From Vandiemenella viatica (taxonomy: Eukaryota; Arthropoda; Insecta; Orthoptera; Morabidae), in the NCBI GenBank assembly GCA_031002005.1, contig CM061914.1, positions 14,804,148-14,868,147 on the forward strand: a stretch of 64,000 bases of DNA, read 5' to 3'. The position numbers and the translations under genes are program-made. Below the pieces are notes generated by a model that did not search any database, was not told the origin of the DNA, and saw nothing but the letters and a program-made list of their open reading frames with translations. Below are positions 42,440 through 54,240 of this stretch, in pieces. Within the stretch, counting starts at the first letter, position 1. Each line of letters opens with the position of its first letter.

Positions 42440-43750
42440 AAGATCGGTCACCCAGGTACTATTGTTTAATTCTAGAATGCAATCCTGCTTTATCGCCCCT
42501 CATATTGGACCCGTTATCGGTCCCTGTCCTCTGATATCCTGCAAAATTAATCACAAGTCATTAAGTTCTCCAACTATAATGTCAGACATTTCTTTTCCTG
42601 TGGATCTTTCGACCGGTAAGAAGCCTTAACAGCTTTCATTAATTTTAATTTCAACATCAGGATTAAATTTATTGGTTGAAACATATCTGATTACAAGAAC
42701 AATTTGCTGTATCTTACTAAAGTCAGGAGTACAGTTTAAAATTATGGAAAAATATTTGAATTTTTCTATTTCATTAATAACCTGAGACTTTACACTTTCA
42801 TGCAGCAAATCTACTATCCCTGTTTGTATTTTTTTCCAAAGATATTGAGCTTTAGTCTCTACTTTTTAGAGCACTCAACGGACGTGCTCTTCCATAATGG
42901 GATCGTATTCAGACAGTAACTCAACTATTTTTAAGAAATTACCAATATTATGCTCAAACAACATGTCGCTTGTACCTTGAAAAACCAGACAACTTTTACC
43001 AAGCATTTTGGTAATTGCAACGATTCTTAGAAGCACCTCATTCCAATGATTTATTTCGGCATTAATAACTCTTTGGGTGGCAGCATCTACAGTTTTACAA
43101 CAATTCAATCTTTCGTTCATTTCTAGCCATGATTTTTTTTGCCTGAACATGATTTTTCAAAATTTCATGTTCTTTTAAAGTTTCGTCGAGGTGTTTCCAA
43201 TTTTTAAAACCCTCCTTTGAGAGAGAACTAACTAAACAGTCGAAAATTTTGCAACAGAATTAGTAAACGCAGTTTTGTGAAAGATAGTAGCTAATCTCGC
43301 AATATTTGCTCTCCGTTGCTTAAAATTCGTGCATAACATTTTGCGCTAAAATGTAGATCTGTGTCATTGGAAGGAAATTTGTAATTATGCAATAGTTTAG
43401 GTGGACCTTGCCTTACTAAAAAGCTTCTTACGGCGTCTCGTAAAAATTCTTGGCCACAAAGTTTTAGAACGCCTTCGGTGAGTCTCACGTTGGTGTCAGT
43501 TCCAGTTGGTTTAGAAACTTCGTTCATTTGTTTGCTATTATTCTCTGATGATCCTGTACTTCTTTTGTATCCCGACCTGATATTGGATCCAAGATTTGTT
43601 TTGGTAAACCCTGAATACAGTATATTTTTTTAAGGCGCCAGGTTGATTCTTCCTTTCCGCTTCCTTTCCAAACCTTCTTTTTTTGTACTGGTAACCAGAT
43701 AGTTTTCTTTGACCGTCAGACATTTTGGAAGAGGCACGCACGTAACTCAA
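42440..43750 (-). pseudogene. hAT-related DUF4371 (ZMYM1-like) transposase relic
   Basis: Minus-strand frames follow the family order. SDGQRKLSGYQYKKRRFGKE with GALKKYTV is the N-terminus (43538-43750). A TTF-type zinc finger end (DTDLHFSAKCYARI) follows. KKSWLEMNERLNC..INAEINHW and CLVFQGTSDMLFEHNIGNFL lie at 42875-43150. FSIILNCTPDFSKIQQIVLV (first catalytic region, 42626-42808) and NGSNMRGDKAG after a frameshift (about 42500-42530) complete it. Multiple stops separate the pieces. I found no convincing terminal repeats. Confidence 0.75.
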
Positions 43751-43917
43751 ACAATGTACACTATAAAATAATATAAAAAGTAAATATTTATCCTTGTTGT
43801 AAATAAGCTAAAACCATAACTAAGATAAATTATTCTCAGTCGATATAAAAAAATGTTTATGCACAACACAAAATATTTTCCATACCCTGTGAACATAAAG
43901 AAAGTCTAGTGTTACTA

Positions 43918-44045
43918 CACAGTCAAAGCTTATTCGCGGAGGATACGATCCGTAAATTTGCTGCAAATACAGAAGCCGTGTATACAGAATGGCAATTTCT
44001 ATAGGCTTAAACGGAATATATTCCAAGTTCACAAACAAACATAAA
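43918..44045. mobile_element. Solo Tigger-like terminus
   Basis: CACAGTCAAAGCTTATTCGC, then GGAGGATACGATCCGTAA and GGAATATATTCCAAGTTC resemble Tigger/pogo terminal sequences, including the end at 11291. No partner terminus was found. Confidence 0.4.
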
Positions 44046-45065
44046 AAAAAATGATGTTGTGGAGTGATTGTCGCGCAATGCCCTTATTAAACCAACTGAC
44101 AAAGCTATTCACATTCACTAAAATAGTTAATGAATATCTTTTTGTTGAGACGGTTTACAAATGCAACAATTAGAGTATCTGTAAACCGCATGGGTATATA
44201 TAATAAGCATGATGGGTTATTGTATATTAGCAGTTAACATTCAAAATTGAATATACTAATGGTATGCGAAGTAACTAATCGGTAATCAGCAGTTCGCAAC
44301 ATTATTTATTTATTAATTATTGTAAGTACTGTCCCACAACCACCCACTAAACTACAGTATTTTCACAAGCGATCAAAGCTAGCGTATGTAATTTAACCCA
44401 ACCATATCACTTTCAGTGCCTGTATCTAATTTGTACAACAAATCTGTGAGGCTCGGATTACGAGAAGAAATTATTATGCAAAATATTCCACTTCGATTTC
44501 CAATAACTAAGATCCATATTGATTTAGTTCATCAATTCAATAAAATAAATACTCAGCATCTCCCGCCAAGCATTATCGATTCCAGGTATTAGAGCCTAGC
44601 TGCAATTGCGAAAAACACTCCTTTTCACCGCGTCTTGTAACTTGTGGGCAGTATAACGTCGGAATCAGTGCAGGTAGCCGAGGTCAGGGGTAACAGCCCC
44701 CACCTACCGCGCTTCTGTTGTGCGCCTTTGTCGTTGTATGTTTTTGTCGTTGTGCGCTTATGTCGTATATCCCACTAAATAACAGTTTAATCATAGATGT
44801 ACTTACCTTTAGAAATTATGAAATCCTGAAGTAAATTTTATGAACTTCCACTTATCACTAATAACGTAATAGTAAGACTAATGTGAAGCGTCTGTGGGTA
44901 CACCCGATGCCCGTGAGCGAATCCCCCCCACTCTCTCGCCCCGCGGAAGTGACGTGGCAATGACGATATGTGTAACTTCTTTTGTATTGAGTTGCAGCGC
45001 CAACACATTATGTGTTTGTTTTTGTGCGTGATGGAGTGCAATCATAAGAATTTAACGCTGAAAGA
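44046..45065. other. Nothing recognised
   Basis: AT-rich to 44600, then somewhat GC-richer. The ORFs are short and without domains. Confidence 0.4.
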
Positions 45066-45073
45066 GTTACTCC

Positions 45074-48000
45074 CAGTGGCGTAACTAGGGGCTGGGGCGA
45101 TGGGGGCGGTGGGGGCGGTCCGCCCCGGGTGTCACCCGTTTGGGGGTGACACCCGCATTTCCAAACTAGTAACCGAAATTAGTGTGATACAAAAAAAAAT
45201 TTTTTTGATAGACTTCTTGTATCCTTTGGTGTCGAAACACGTCTAACTTGAATGTTTTGAATATTTGTTTTAAGTTGATCTATCGCTTTTTCAAATACGA
45301 TCCAGGGGGCTGTGCTCTTTCATTACAGTAGAGTATAATTTTTGGCAACACCGCACGCTTAAACAATGAGAGCATCGCTCTGTAGCTCCAACAATCACAG
45401 TAACTAATTGTGCTTGTGGTTAGTCACTGTTGTTTGGTTTGATAGAAGCGGTGGTGGATATAATGTAAGTTTTCTTGTATAAAGAGAGGTAGTTTTAAAA
45501 TTAAAGGATGTATTATATATATCTAAACTTGTTAAAATCATGGTAATTAGACAGTTAAATTGTTAATCCTCTAAATTATTTCAAGAAAAATGCTAAATTT
45601 TCCTAAAAAAAAGAAGAAAAGGCAAACAAGAGTTTCAAAATTGTTTGCTTATTTAGAATTCCATTAGCTTTCTAGCTAAAATTCACAAGTGCATTGAAGT
45701 ATTTTCTGGTAATTTTTGAATTTATCATCTAACAGATTCGTGATGTATAAATTGAGTAGATTTCGTGTTATTCGGTCTGCGTACCTACCTATTGTGACAG
45801 TGTACCTATACTCGACATGACACCGTATCATGTTCGAATTTATGCAAATAAAATGATTCGGAAAACTGCATTAAACTAGCAATACTGTCAGGTTTCAAGT
45901 CAATCCGAACGAGTCCAAGTGTTCGTTGATTGTATCGTCTGTCGTTGGTAATCAGATTTTGTAGGGCACGTGTTGAAAACAGTCGGAACCGCGTATCTTG
46001 ATAGCGAAATCGTAACATTAGTAAGCACTTTAACTCTAGGTTCACGTAAGTTTTCTATGTTTTCTATTGATCGAGAATATGCAAATATGATCGCGATGAA
46101 ATAAATAAGCGTATAATTCTCTAAGAATTTTCTATAATAAATTTACAGAAGAAGATTTCTATTATGGGTAACCTCTCTGTCGAATACAGGTACCTAAATT
46201 CTTGCGGGTTCCTTAAATCGACAGGGATGTCGAACTTGCGTTCCTGAACAAAAATTGAGCTTTAATCATAAACTGAACGAACATTCGAGCCGTTTACATC
46301 TTTATTTATACGCTACAGAGCGGTGTTAGAAATTAAAAATCTACGCGTGGAGATGGTCTTCAGTAGGCCCTACATACAATGTCATATTTAGGAGTCTGTA
46401 GATACGTATTTCTTAGGCGGGTGGTAAAATACTTATTAATTACTTCATGTAAAGACGCAGATATCGCAAAGGCATGTTCTTTTACTATCTGACCCGTTGT
46501 TTTTTTAATTACATTTAATTCTGTTTTTATATTTTATTTATTCTTCTATTTTTATGAAGGAACTTACAGTTGCTTCTCTGACTATACAGTATCCCCCAGG
46601 GTCTCACAACTTGTGGGACCCGGATCCTGGGTTTGCACCAATGGGAACCCATCTGGGTCTGGAATTCCTTCTACTTGGATCAAGCCACTTCTGTTAACTT
46701 TACTCTCAATATCCCTTGGTTCTGCAAATACCGAGGTTGCAAAGTCATTTAAATACAGTCTATATTAACGTTCCAATAACAAATGGGTAGCTTTCGACTT
46801 TTTAAAACATTTATAGAGGAATCTTATGGTCTCCCTATAGTTACACTGACGGAAATTAAAATCACAACACGCATACATGAGTGGTAGAATTTTGGGAAAC
46901 TTTTTGTGCTGGGTGACCATGTGATCTAATGTGTCCCAGTATCCTAGACATGCTCTATTGGGTATCGTGCTGCCCAAATTGTGATCGAAACTCCTTCCAA
47001 GGCATTTGTGACGATGGCCACAGTATGAGGACGGGCATTATCTTGTTGGAAAATGCGATTTGGATGGTGAACATGAAGGGTATCAAAATAAGATGCAGTA
47101 CCCCGCCCAGATAGTGGTGGGCTGTCATTGTGCCATCAACAACAGCCGACTCAGTCATTCTGTAGAAACTGATAGCCGCCAAAACATGACACCAGTGGCT
47201 AAACTTGCGTGACGTTTTGAAATCACAGTAGGTAAGCCGTTTCTCCACTACGCCTGCGAACATGTCGTCGGGACTATCTGTAACCACTGCTTGGATCTGG
47301 CCTGCAGTCAACCATCTGCCGGCAACAGCCACCCACACCATTTGGCAGTCTTCACGTGCTGTTATCCATCTGTATGGACCCATACCTACTCTAGGAGTAT
47401 TAGAACCTTCTTTCACCTAATGTGTAACAAGTCTGTATACTGACATTGCACTACAGCCAATCCTTCTGGAGATTTCACGATATGATGGACCCTTTAAAAA
47501 CACGTCAATTCTCCGACCTCTCTCACAGTTAGACATTTTTGTGTAGAGAGTTGTCACTCTTCGCCTTGGCGTACTTAGCCAACAAAAACTTGTGGACAAT
47601 TAAGTGTTATGTTACACGTTAAAAAATTAAAAAATTGAAATTTATAGAATAAATAGCACCGTAATTCTCATATTATTACATATAAAACTTTTAATTTTTA
47701 ACCATTTAATACTCTTCATGCGGGGATACTTGGTGCCAAATTTAATTCATTTATCACAACACCGTCTGGGTGTTGGGATTTTAATTTGCGCCAATTTGTG
47801 TGTCAGTTGCTAAGTGTAAAAGGTCGAGCTGTATCGTCACAGCAACAACAGTCGGCTGAGTGACGGCTCGCCCCCTCGCGTCCACACTTTTCCTTAGATC
47901 ACCCGCGTTCCTACCCTGTCTTTAGTCTCCTTTAACGTTTTCAAGTGATTGTTTCAGGGAATAAGTGTTGGGGATGACAGGTAGGTCTGATACCTTACTT

Positions 48001-49480
48001 TATTATACTGTAATTTATTTTTCACAGTTTTGGTACGAAATTACATAAAAATACTTTTTTATCTTACTCACATAATCACCTAACTTGTTGATATTTTATG
48101 TATCCCCACTCAGTATTAACAAATCATCACCACACTGTACCGGAATGACACATTCTCGCGTGTTTCTACGCCATCAGAATGAAATGTCAATCACTTCGGA
48201 TTGACGCGTTTGGTTTGTTTGAGGTTCTTTTCGATTCTCTCATTATTTTTTGTTAGTAAAGAAGGAGATTATAACATATTTTAATTTAAATATAGATCGT
48301 ATAGATTTTGTATAATAAAAATAATAATTTCAAGTTATCTCAAAGTTCAAGTCACAATGTTGCTTATTGAGAAACTGTCAGTGCACCTATTTCGTAATCA
48401 CCTAACATGAAAAGGAGACCTACAGATTAACGTGAAATTCGAATCACGGAGCTTCCTAGAATCTTCGCATTAACAGATAAAAGCTTTGCCAGATGTAAAT
48501 GTCAATTTGAAGGCCCGCAAAAATTACAGTCGAGGCCGGGATTTGAACCGGGACATTCAGTACCCAAATCGCACGCAGTCATTTCAGTCACCAGTCCGAA
48601 TGTAGGTGTAGTGAAAAATAAGTTTGCAAACATGATAAAATAAACATTTTTTCTATATCATCTAGTTTTGCTATCAGAAAACACGAATCACTTTTATGTG
48701 TTCATTACTTCTAGATTTTTCTGGCGTCTGGTTCCGGCGTGCGATTCGGGTGTGGAAGGTCCCCGTTAGAAATGCAAATCTCGGCTACAATTTTTGTGCG
48801 TCTTAAAATTGATCTTCAGCTCTAGAAAAACATTGATTGGGAACTGCACCACTTTCGGTACCTGCCAGAAACTGGTACTAACCTGTTGAAATTTACATCA
48901 GTCGCTTCGTCAACATGTCCTCTTCACGTTTTGCGATCATACATTGCGGAAAAGTTGCCAGGTCACTGGTCCGTACCTTCAAAACATAAACCAAACCAAT
49001 GATAGCCGGGTGATGGCCAAGTGTCGGATGAGACACCGTGTCATTTGGGCAAACTTCCATCGAGTGAGTGCCAACATTAAGAAACCTGTCGGTGCGGTTA
49101 CGGTTCGGAACAGTGTCGGGCAAGTGAGGCCCGATCTTCAGAGAAATTAAAATTAATCTAAAACCACTTTCGATCACCGAGAGTGCGATGTTGACTATTG
49201 AATATGAAGTAACTCAAATTGTTAATTTTGAAAATGTGATTTACGAGTTTGCAGCTGTTAAAACTAGAAAGTGGAGATTGCGAAAGCAGTCGTCTTTAGT
49301 TTATGTGTATATCTTTAAAATGTTGTTAATATTATAATTTTATTAACTTATTTTTAAATAATAATAAATTTGTATTTAATTATGTTTTATTAACATCATA
49401 TTTTACACTTACAAGATATATTTTATTTTATTTTGAATTTAAGTTTTCAAGGGGTGACACCCACGTTAGCTACGCCACTG
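45074..49480. mobile_element. hAT element A (Zaphod/Tip100-like ends)
   Basis: The ends CAGTGGCGTAACTAGG and rc CAGTGGCGTAGCTAAC, with GGGTGTCACCC subterminally on both sides, are flanked by GTTACTCC (45066-45073 and 49481-49488), an exact 8-bp duplication. The interior (4.4 kb) carries a nested Tc1 element and no hAT transposase I could recognise. It may be a long non-autonomous or badly decayed copy. Confidence 0.85.
46840..47810 (-). mobile_element. Tc1/mariner element, decayed, nested in hAT A
   Basis: Ends with AAATTAAAATCACAACAC and rc AAATTAAAATCCCAACAC lie within TA-bounded termini. On the minus strand, an N-terminal HTH reads MSNCERGRRIDVFLKG and YREISRRIGCSAMSVYRLV (47417-47599). 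Transposase pieces follow (PRVGMGPYRWITAREDC, SRKFSHWCHV, VVDGTMTAHHYLGGVLH, 46955-47416), and the C-terminal end is at 46765-46900. The frame is broken and the catalytic triad is not intact. Confidence 0.75.
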
Positions 49481-50639
49481 GTTACTCCTTCAAGTTAGGG
49501 CTGTTGATATTTTAAAAAATATCGGATTTTCGATATTTTAAAAAAATATTTATATCGGGTTCGATATATCGAAGAAAAAGTATCGATATATCGACCCTAT
49601 TATATAAAAACAATGTTACAATAACAAATCATTTAAAAAAAGGGCGAAGTCTTGTGGCTATTTAATGATGAATAGTTGTGAGATATTTTTCTGAATCAAG
49701 TTTTGATTTTCTGAAGAAAAAAAAAATAGTTTTTCATGACGTTACGGATAAATCTTTTTTTAAAACTTGTGATTTAGCCATTATACTACTACTTTACTAA
49801 AAGGAAAGGCAGAATATTTATGATTTACTCGAAGACTTGTGAATCCAGAAAGAGCATCGAGGGAAATCTTGGTTTTTCTGAGTTTAAAAGCTCAATAATG
49901 CAACATTGTAGAGGCATTTATGTAGGTTGATGTTCTATTATCAGAGTTTGCATAATGACCAAGTCACTTTTTTTACAGTTATTGTTTTATGTGGAATTTA
50001 ATTTCTTTTTGTAGGTTGATAGCTTATTCTGAGTCTTCTTACTTTTTTGGACCAAATGTATCCGAATTTATCAATATTCCTGCTTACATCCAATTTTCAT
50101 TTCAAAATACTTTCCTCGACAGCGCACGCTTACGTAAAACAATGGGCTCGAGTCCGATTCGTTCTGTGCGAGCTTCGCCGTGTCTGCATTGTTACCATCG
50201 GTGTAGGACTACCAATAACTTCCAAATTAATTGTAGTAACAAAGTAAAATTAATTGTGTTTTTATGCTCCTGATCTTTGTGCAAAACTGAAATTCAAGGC
50301 ATATAGTCTCATCAAAAAGAAAGCAATTAACCTACAAATTTTCTCTAAGACGTTTCAGCTTTTAGATTGGCATTGAAAAAACACAGGAACTTTTCTTATA
50401 CTGTGGGGATGAAACCAAGTATGTGTACCAAATTACCATTTTCTAGGACAACTGGATGTTGCATAGAATTATGATGAGAGAACGTCATAGTCATTTAAAA
50501 GAGTTTCAGATCCAAAAAAAGTTCCAAGCTAAGGTGGTGAATAAAGTAAAATTTTGCAGCAAAACTCATGTCAGAAACTTCATTGGACATACTTTTGAAG
50601 AGCATGAACTCATATTTTTCCCGTTGTTTCTTCTACTAT

Positions 50640-51034
50640 GAATAGAGAACTCCCTACATTAATTGAAAATTTCCCCTTCTTTGATATTGCTTCGCAAATG
50701 GGTAAAGTTTTACCATAATACAATTTTTTTAAAGCTGAGATCCTAGGTGGAATGCAGGATTTAGGGCGAGGGGTGAGGGCAAACCGGGATACTTGCTCTG
50801 GGCGATAAAATCGTGTCCAACAAAGCGTTAGGCAAACAGTTAAAGTGGCAACATCAATGCGTTTGGCCAACAATCAAGGAGGCGATTCTCGGGGTCTGGC
50901 TGGCAACAATGTTTGAAGAGGCGGCAATCTCAGAGTTTCCCCGGCTTGGAAAAATCCTAGAGCTGCTACTGTCCATGGAGGAAGGAAATATATGGAGGAG
51001 AAGTGACGTTAAATCGGTGAAGCAGGCTCTAAAC
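50640..51034 (+). other. GC-richer segment with ORF interrupted by hAT C
   Basis: A frame (DKIVSNKALGKQLKWQ..., EFPRLGKILELLLSMEEG, SVKQALN) runs to the hAT C insertion. It continues in frame across the removed element as SPAWRQQRYCASKH at 53773-53820. I do not recognise the product. Composition differs from its AT-rich neighbours, so it may be a fragment of another element or a captured host sequence. Confidence 0.35.
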
Positions 51035-53764
51035 CAGGTATGGGCAACCTTTTCTTAGCTGAGGGCAGAATTTCGGAACTTAATCAGGTCGCGGGCCGTA
51101 GGTAAGAAATAGTAGGTAGTAGGGTGGTTGGTAAAATCTCTCACGAAATATCATCGGGGGGGGGGGGGGTCGACGGAAATCTCACGTGAGATTTTGTGAA
51201 CTTCAATTGACTGTAGAGCTAAAAAAAAAAAAAAAAAAAAAACTTAAATACCTATTTACGGGATAAAAACCGTCTTTTCAACGTTTTCGGGATCGCGAGA
51301 GCTAAAAAAAAGGCCTCAAAACTTTCCCGCGAAAATCTCACCTCACCGAGGGGCGGGGGGGGGGGGAATCGGTATTCCAAAAATCACCTTACCTAAAATG
51401 TGGACGCTCCCTTGTGAATAAAAAGCCAATGAAAATTCATTTTTATTTATTTATCAGAATTAGAATAGCATAACATACACAAAGTAAATTAACAAAAACA
51501 GGTAGAAAAAATCAAATGAAGTTTAATGAGAGACTTGAGTTTGAAGCTGAGAAATAAGATCATCGATATTGGGGTCAATAGCACTAGTACAGAGGCGCAA
51601 AGTGTTTTCTAAATTAACATCTGTAAGTCGAGTACGATGCTTATTTTTATTAATTTTCATGATTGAAAAAAGCTGCTCACATTTATACGTGCTTCCAAAT
51701 GTGCAAATCATTTTTCGTGCGACAACTCTCAGCTGTGGATATTTCTCTTCGGAAAGGTATGTTCTGTAAAATTCACTTAGTTCAACATCATCAAATTTAG
51801 ACTTCAGATATAAGTCTTCTTGAAGCTCGATCAACTCCATTTGTAGGTGAAGCGGAGCATCTTCCACATTACACTTACACGGATTTGCAAAAATATTGAA
51901 AGTGCTGTCCATATTCTTAAAATCGGAAAACCGATCATTGAATTGCTCTGACAATAGTTTTAGTTCTTCAGCATAGCGACCGTATTCAATGTTTACATTA
52001 CTGGATAATGTTAAAAAATGAAAACAGTTTTTATTTCTCATTTGTGTTTCCCAGAAGTTAATCTTTTTTTGAAAAGCTTTAAGATGACTGTACAGCTGAT
52101 TTACCAATTGCCCTTGTTTTTGAAGCTTCAAGTTCAACTCGTTTAAGTGTCCTGTGATGTCAACCAGGAAAGCCAAGTCACAAAGCCATGTAGGATCACA
52201 AATTTGCGGTAATGATTTCTCTTTCATTTCCATAAAATCAGCTATTTCTTTTCTGAGGTCATAAAATCTTTTAAGCATTTTACCTTTGCTAAGCCACCTT
52301 ACTTCGCAATAGTATGTCACATCATCGTGCTGTGAAGAGAGATCATCCAAAAATGTTTTAAACTGGCGATGGTTAAGACCGCGGGATCTAATGAAATTGA
52401 TGGTATTTATTACCACATCCATAACGTTCTTCAGTCGAATGGACTTAGAGCACAAGTTTTGTTGGTGAATAATGCAGTGCAGAATTATTAACTCACATTC
52501 TTGCACATTCATAGTGGTTGCTCTTTCCTTCAGAATTCCGACAAAACCTTTTCGTGAACCGACCATCGAAGGCGCACCATCTGTACACACTCCAACTAAT
52601 TTATACCACTGCAAACCATATTGCTCAAAAGTACATTGCACCTCGGCAAAAATATCTTTTCCAGTAGTGGTCCCTTGTAGCGGCCGTAAAGCCAGTAGTT
52701 CCTCTGTCACTAGAAATTGTTCATCAATACCTCGTATAAAAATAGCTAACTGGGCTGTGTCAGATAAATCTGTGCTCTCGTCCAGAGCAATAGAAAATGC
52801 TTGAAAACCAGCTAATCTGTCAGTCAATGTGTTTTTGATATCACTAGCCATCATATCTATACGTCGAACTACAGTACGTCGCGATAAGCTCACTTTCTCA
52901 AACACTGTCTTTTTTTCTGGGCACAAAAGTTCTGCAACATCTACTAGGCACTCCTTAACAAATTCTCCATCAGAAAAGGACTTCGATGTTTTCGCTATTT
53001 TATAACTAACTATAAAACTAGCTTTAACAACACTGTCTAGATTTGATCTTTGTGAATGGAACATTTGTTGCTGTTTCCCTAAATCGGTAATGAGTTTTTT
53101 TATTTTCTCCTTTCTTAATTGACCTGTAAGTAAATTATATTGAGCGAAATGCTTGCTGGAGTAATGCCGCTTCATATTGTATTCTTTTAAAACGGAAATT
53201 GTTTCACAGCACAACAAGCACATAGGTTTACCACTGTGCATGATAAAAAAGTATTCATAAGTCCATTTGTCTTGGAATTGACGACACTCTGTATCCACTT
53301 TCCGCTTTTTTAAACCAGACATCTTGATAGATTGTTGACACGTTCGCTGTACGGTTTACGTATTACCCGCAATAAGCAACTAGAACACACTCGATCGTAC
53401 GCGAATATGCCGTGCAAGCGGTCAAAGTTGACTGAAGGATGAAAACATGCCGAGCAGCTAGCGGCGAAGATCAAAGGCGCGGTGGCGACAGTTGTTTCAA
53501 CAATGTGAAACAAAAGCATTGTTAGTAATGAGTCAGCGCATGCCGAACTAACAGTCGCGTTTGAAGCGCTTAAAGGTCATCGGGAGGCTTCCTGAATGTT
53601 TACAATTTGTCTCTTTCTAACGATATTTCTCGATTTTAGTCTTTATGATTTGAATAAATACATTTTTTTTGCACGTTACTTGAACTTACTGAATCTCTCG
53701 CGGGCCGGATTGAAGCTGGCGGCGGGCCGGATCCGGCCCGCGGGCCGGGGGTTGCCCATATATG
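51035..53764 (-). mobile_element. hAT element C, apparently complete and recent
   Basis: Ends CAGGTATGGGCAACC and rc CATATATGGGCAACC are flanked by CTCTAAAC (51027-51034 and 53765-53772), an exact 8-bp duplication. Subterminal CGGGCCG motifs occur at both sides (dense at 53700-53752), as in many hAT elements. It carries one long transposase ORF. G-runs and inverted sequence at 51110-51410 may mark a small nested MITE in the 3' non-coding part. Confidence 0.95.
51523..53322 (-). CDS. hAT transposase, intact 599 codons
   Basis: The enzyme cuts and pastes DNA by a DDE mechanism in the nucleus. A BED-like zinc finger lies at residues about 34-58 (CLLCCETISVLKEYNMKRHYSSKH). The catalytic residues are visible: D181 in ALDESTDLSD, D248 in VCTDGAPSMVG, and E549 in the dimerisation block STYKCEQLFSIMK. 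The C..H pair at 283/286 (HCIIH) and the RWLSKGKML block (about 340) are also present. The length is right for GTF2IRD2/EPM2AIP1-like hAT-Charlie transposases. No stop or frameshift occurs, and the ATG (MSGLKKRK) lies about 440 bp inside the upstream terminus. It is the only complete transposase in the window. Confidence 0.95.
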   Translation of the reverse strand: MSGLKKRKVDTECRQFQDKWTYEYFFIMHSGKPMCLLCCETISVLKEYNMKRHYSSKHFAQYNLLTGQLRKEKIKKLITDLGKQQQMFHSQRSNLDSVVKASFIVSYKIAKTSKSFSDGEFVKECLVDVAELLCPEKKTVFEKVSLSRRTVVRRIDMMASDIKNTLTDRLAGFQAFSIALDESTDLSDTAQLAIFIRGIDEQFLVTEELLALRPLQGTTTGKDIFAEVQCTFEQYGLQWYKLVGVCTDGAPSMVGSRKGFVGILKERATTMNVQECELIILHCIIHQQNLCSKSIRLKNVMDVVINTINFIRSRGLNHRQFKTFLDDLSSQHDDVTYYCEVRWLSKGKMLKRFYDLRKEIADFMEMKEKSLPQICDPTWLCDLAFLVDITGHLNELNLKLQKQGQLVNQLYSHLKAFQKKINFWETQMRNKNCFHFLTLSSNVNIEYGRYAEELKLLSEQFNDRFSDFKNMDSTFNIFANPCKCNVEDAPLHLQMELIELQEDLYLKSKFDDVELSEFYRTYLSEEKYPQLRVVARKMICTFGSTYKCEQLFSIMKINKNKHRTRLTDVNLENTLRLCTSAIDPNIDDLISQLQTQVSH

Positions 53765-53819
53765 CTCTAAACTCTCCCGCATGGCGGCAGCAGCGGTATT
53801 GCGCTTCCAAACATTGCGA

Positions 53820-54240
53820 TGTTCCCAGTATATCCCGAAAACTAAGCAAGATATCGAAAAATTTTATTCTTTATTTTCGATTTGTCTCGTCGTGTTACAT
53901 AAGAATCGATCATTAAATTTGACTTTTGCGAAATTTTTCTTCTCCATTTCAACTCAAGAAACCTCACTTTTGATACAGTATATCTCTAGAACTAGGTGAG
54001 ATATCGAAAATTTTTATTCTTTATTTTTCATTTGTCTCGTCTTTTTAAATAAGAATCCATCATCAAATTTGACATTAACCAATTTTTTCTTCTGAATTTC
54101 AACCAAAACCATTTCACATTTGGACAGAATATCTCGAAAACTAAGCAGAATATCAAAAAATTTTATTCTTCATTTTTTATTTGTCATATCGAGTTACATA
54201 ATAATCCATCACCAGATATTGGCGTCACCTTTATCCTAGA
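53820..54240. repeat. ~150-bp tandem repeat, about three units
   Basis: AAACTAAGCAAGATATCG, AACTAGGTGAGATATCG and AAACTAAGCAGAATATC recur about every 150 bp, each followed by TTTTATTCTT and TTTGTC(T/A). It is the same family as 27240-28165 and the Helitron flanks. Confidence 0.75.

Noticed and set aside
48520..48600. tRNA-like sequence on the minus strand (GGTTCAAATCCCGG)
   Set aside because: A B-box-like motif is present, but the T-stem has a mismatch and no acceptor stem or convincing A-box was found; perhaps an old tRNA-derived SINE piece.
51110..51410. Separate MITE inside hAT C
   Set aside because: Ends such as TAGGTAGTAGGGTGG and rc TAGGTAAGGTGAT are only loosely paired and no target duplication was found.
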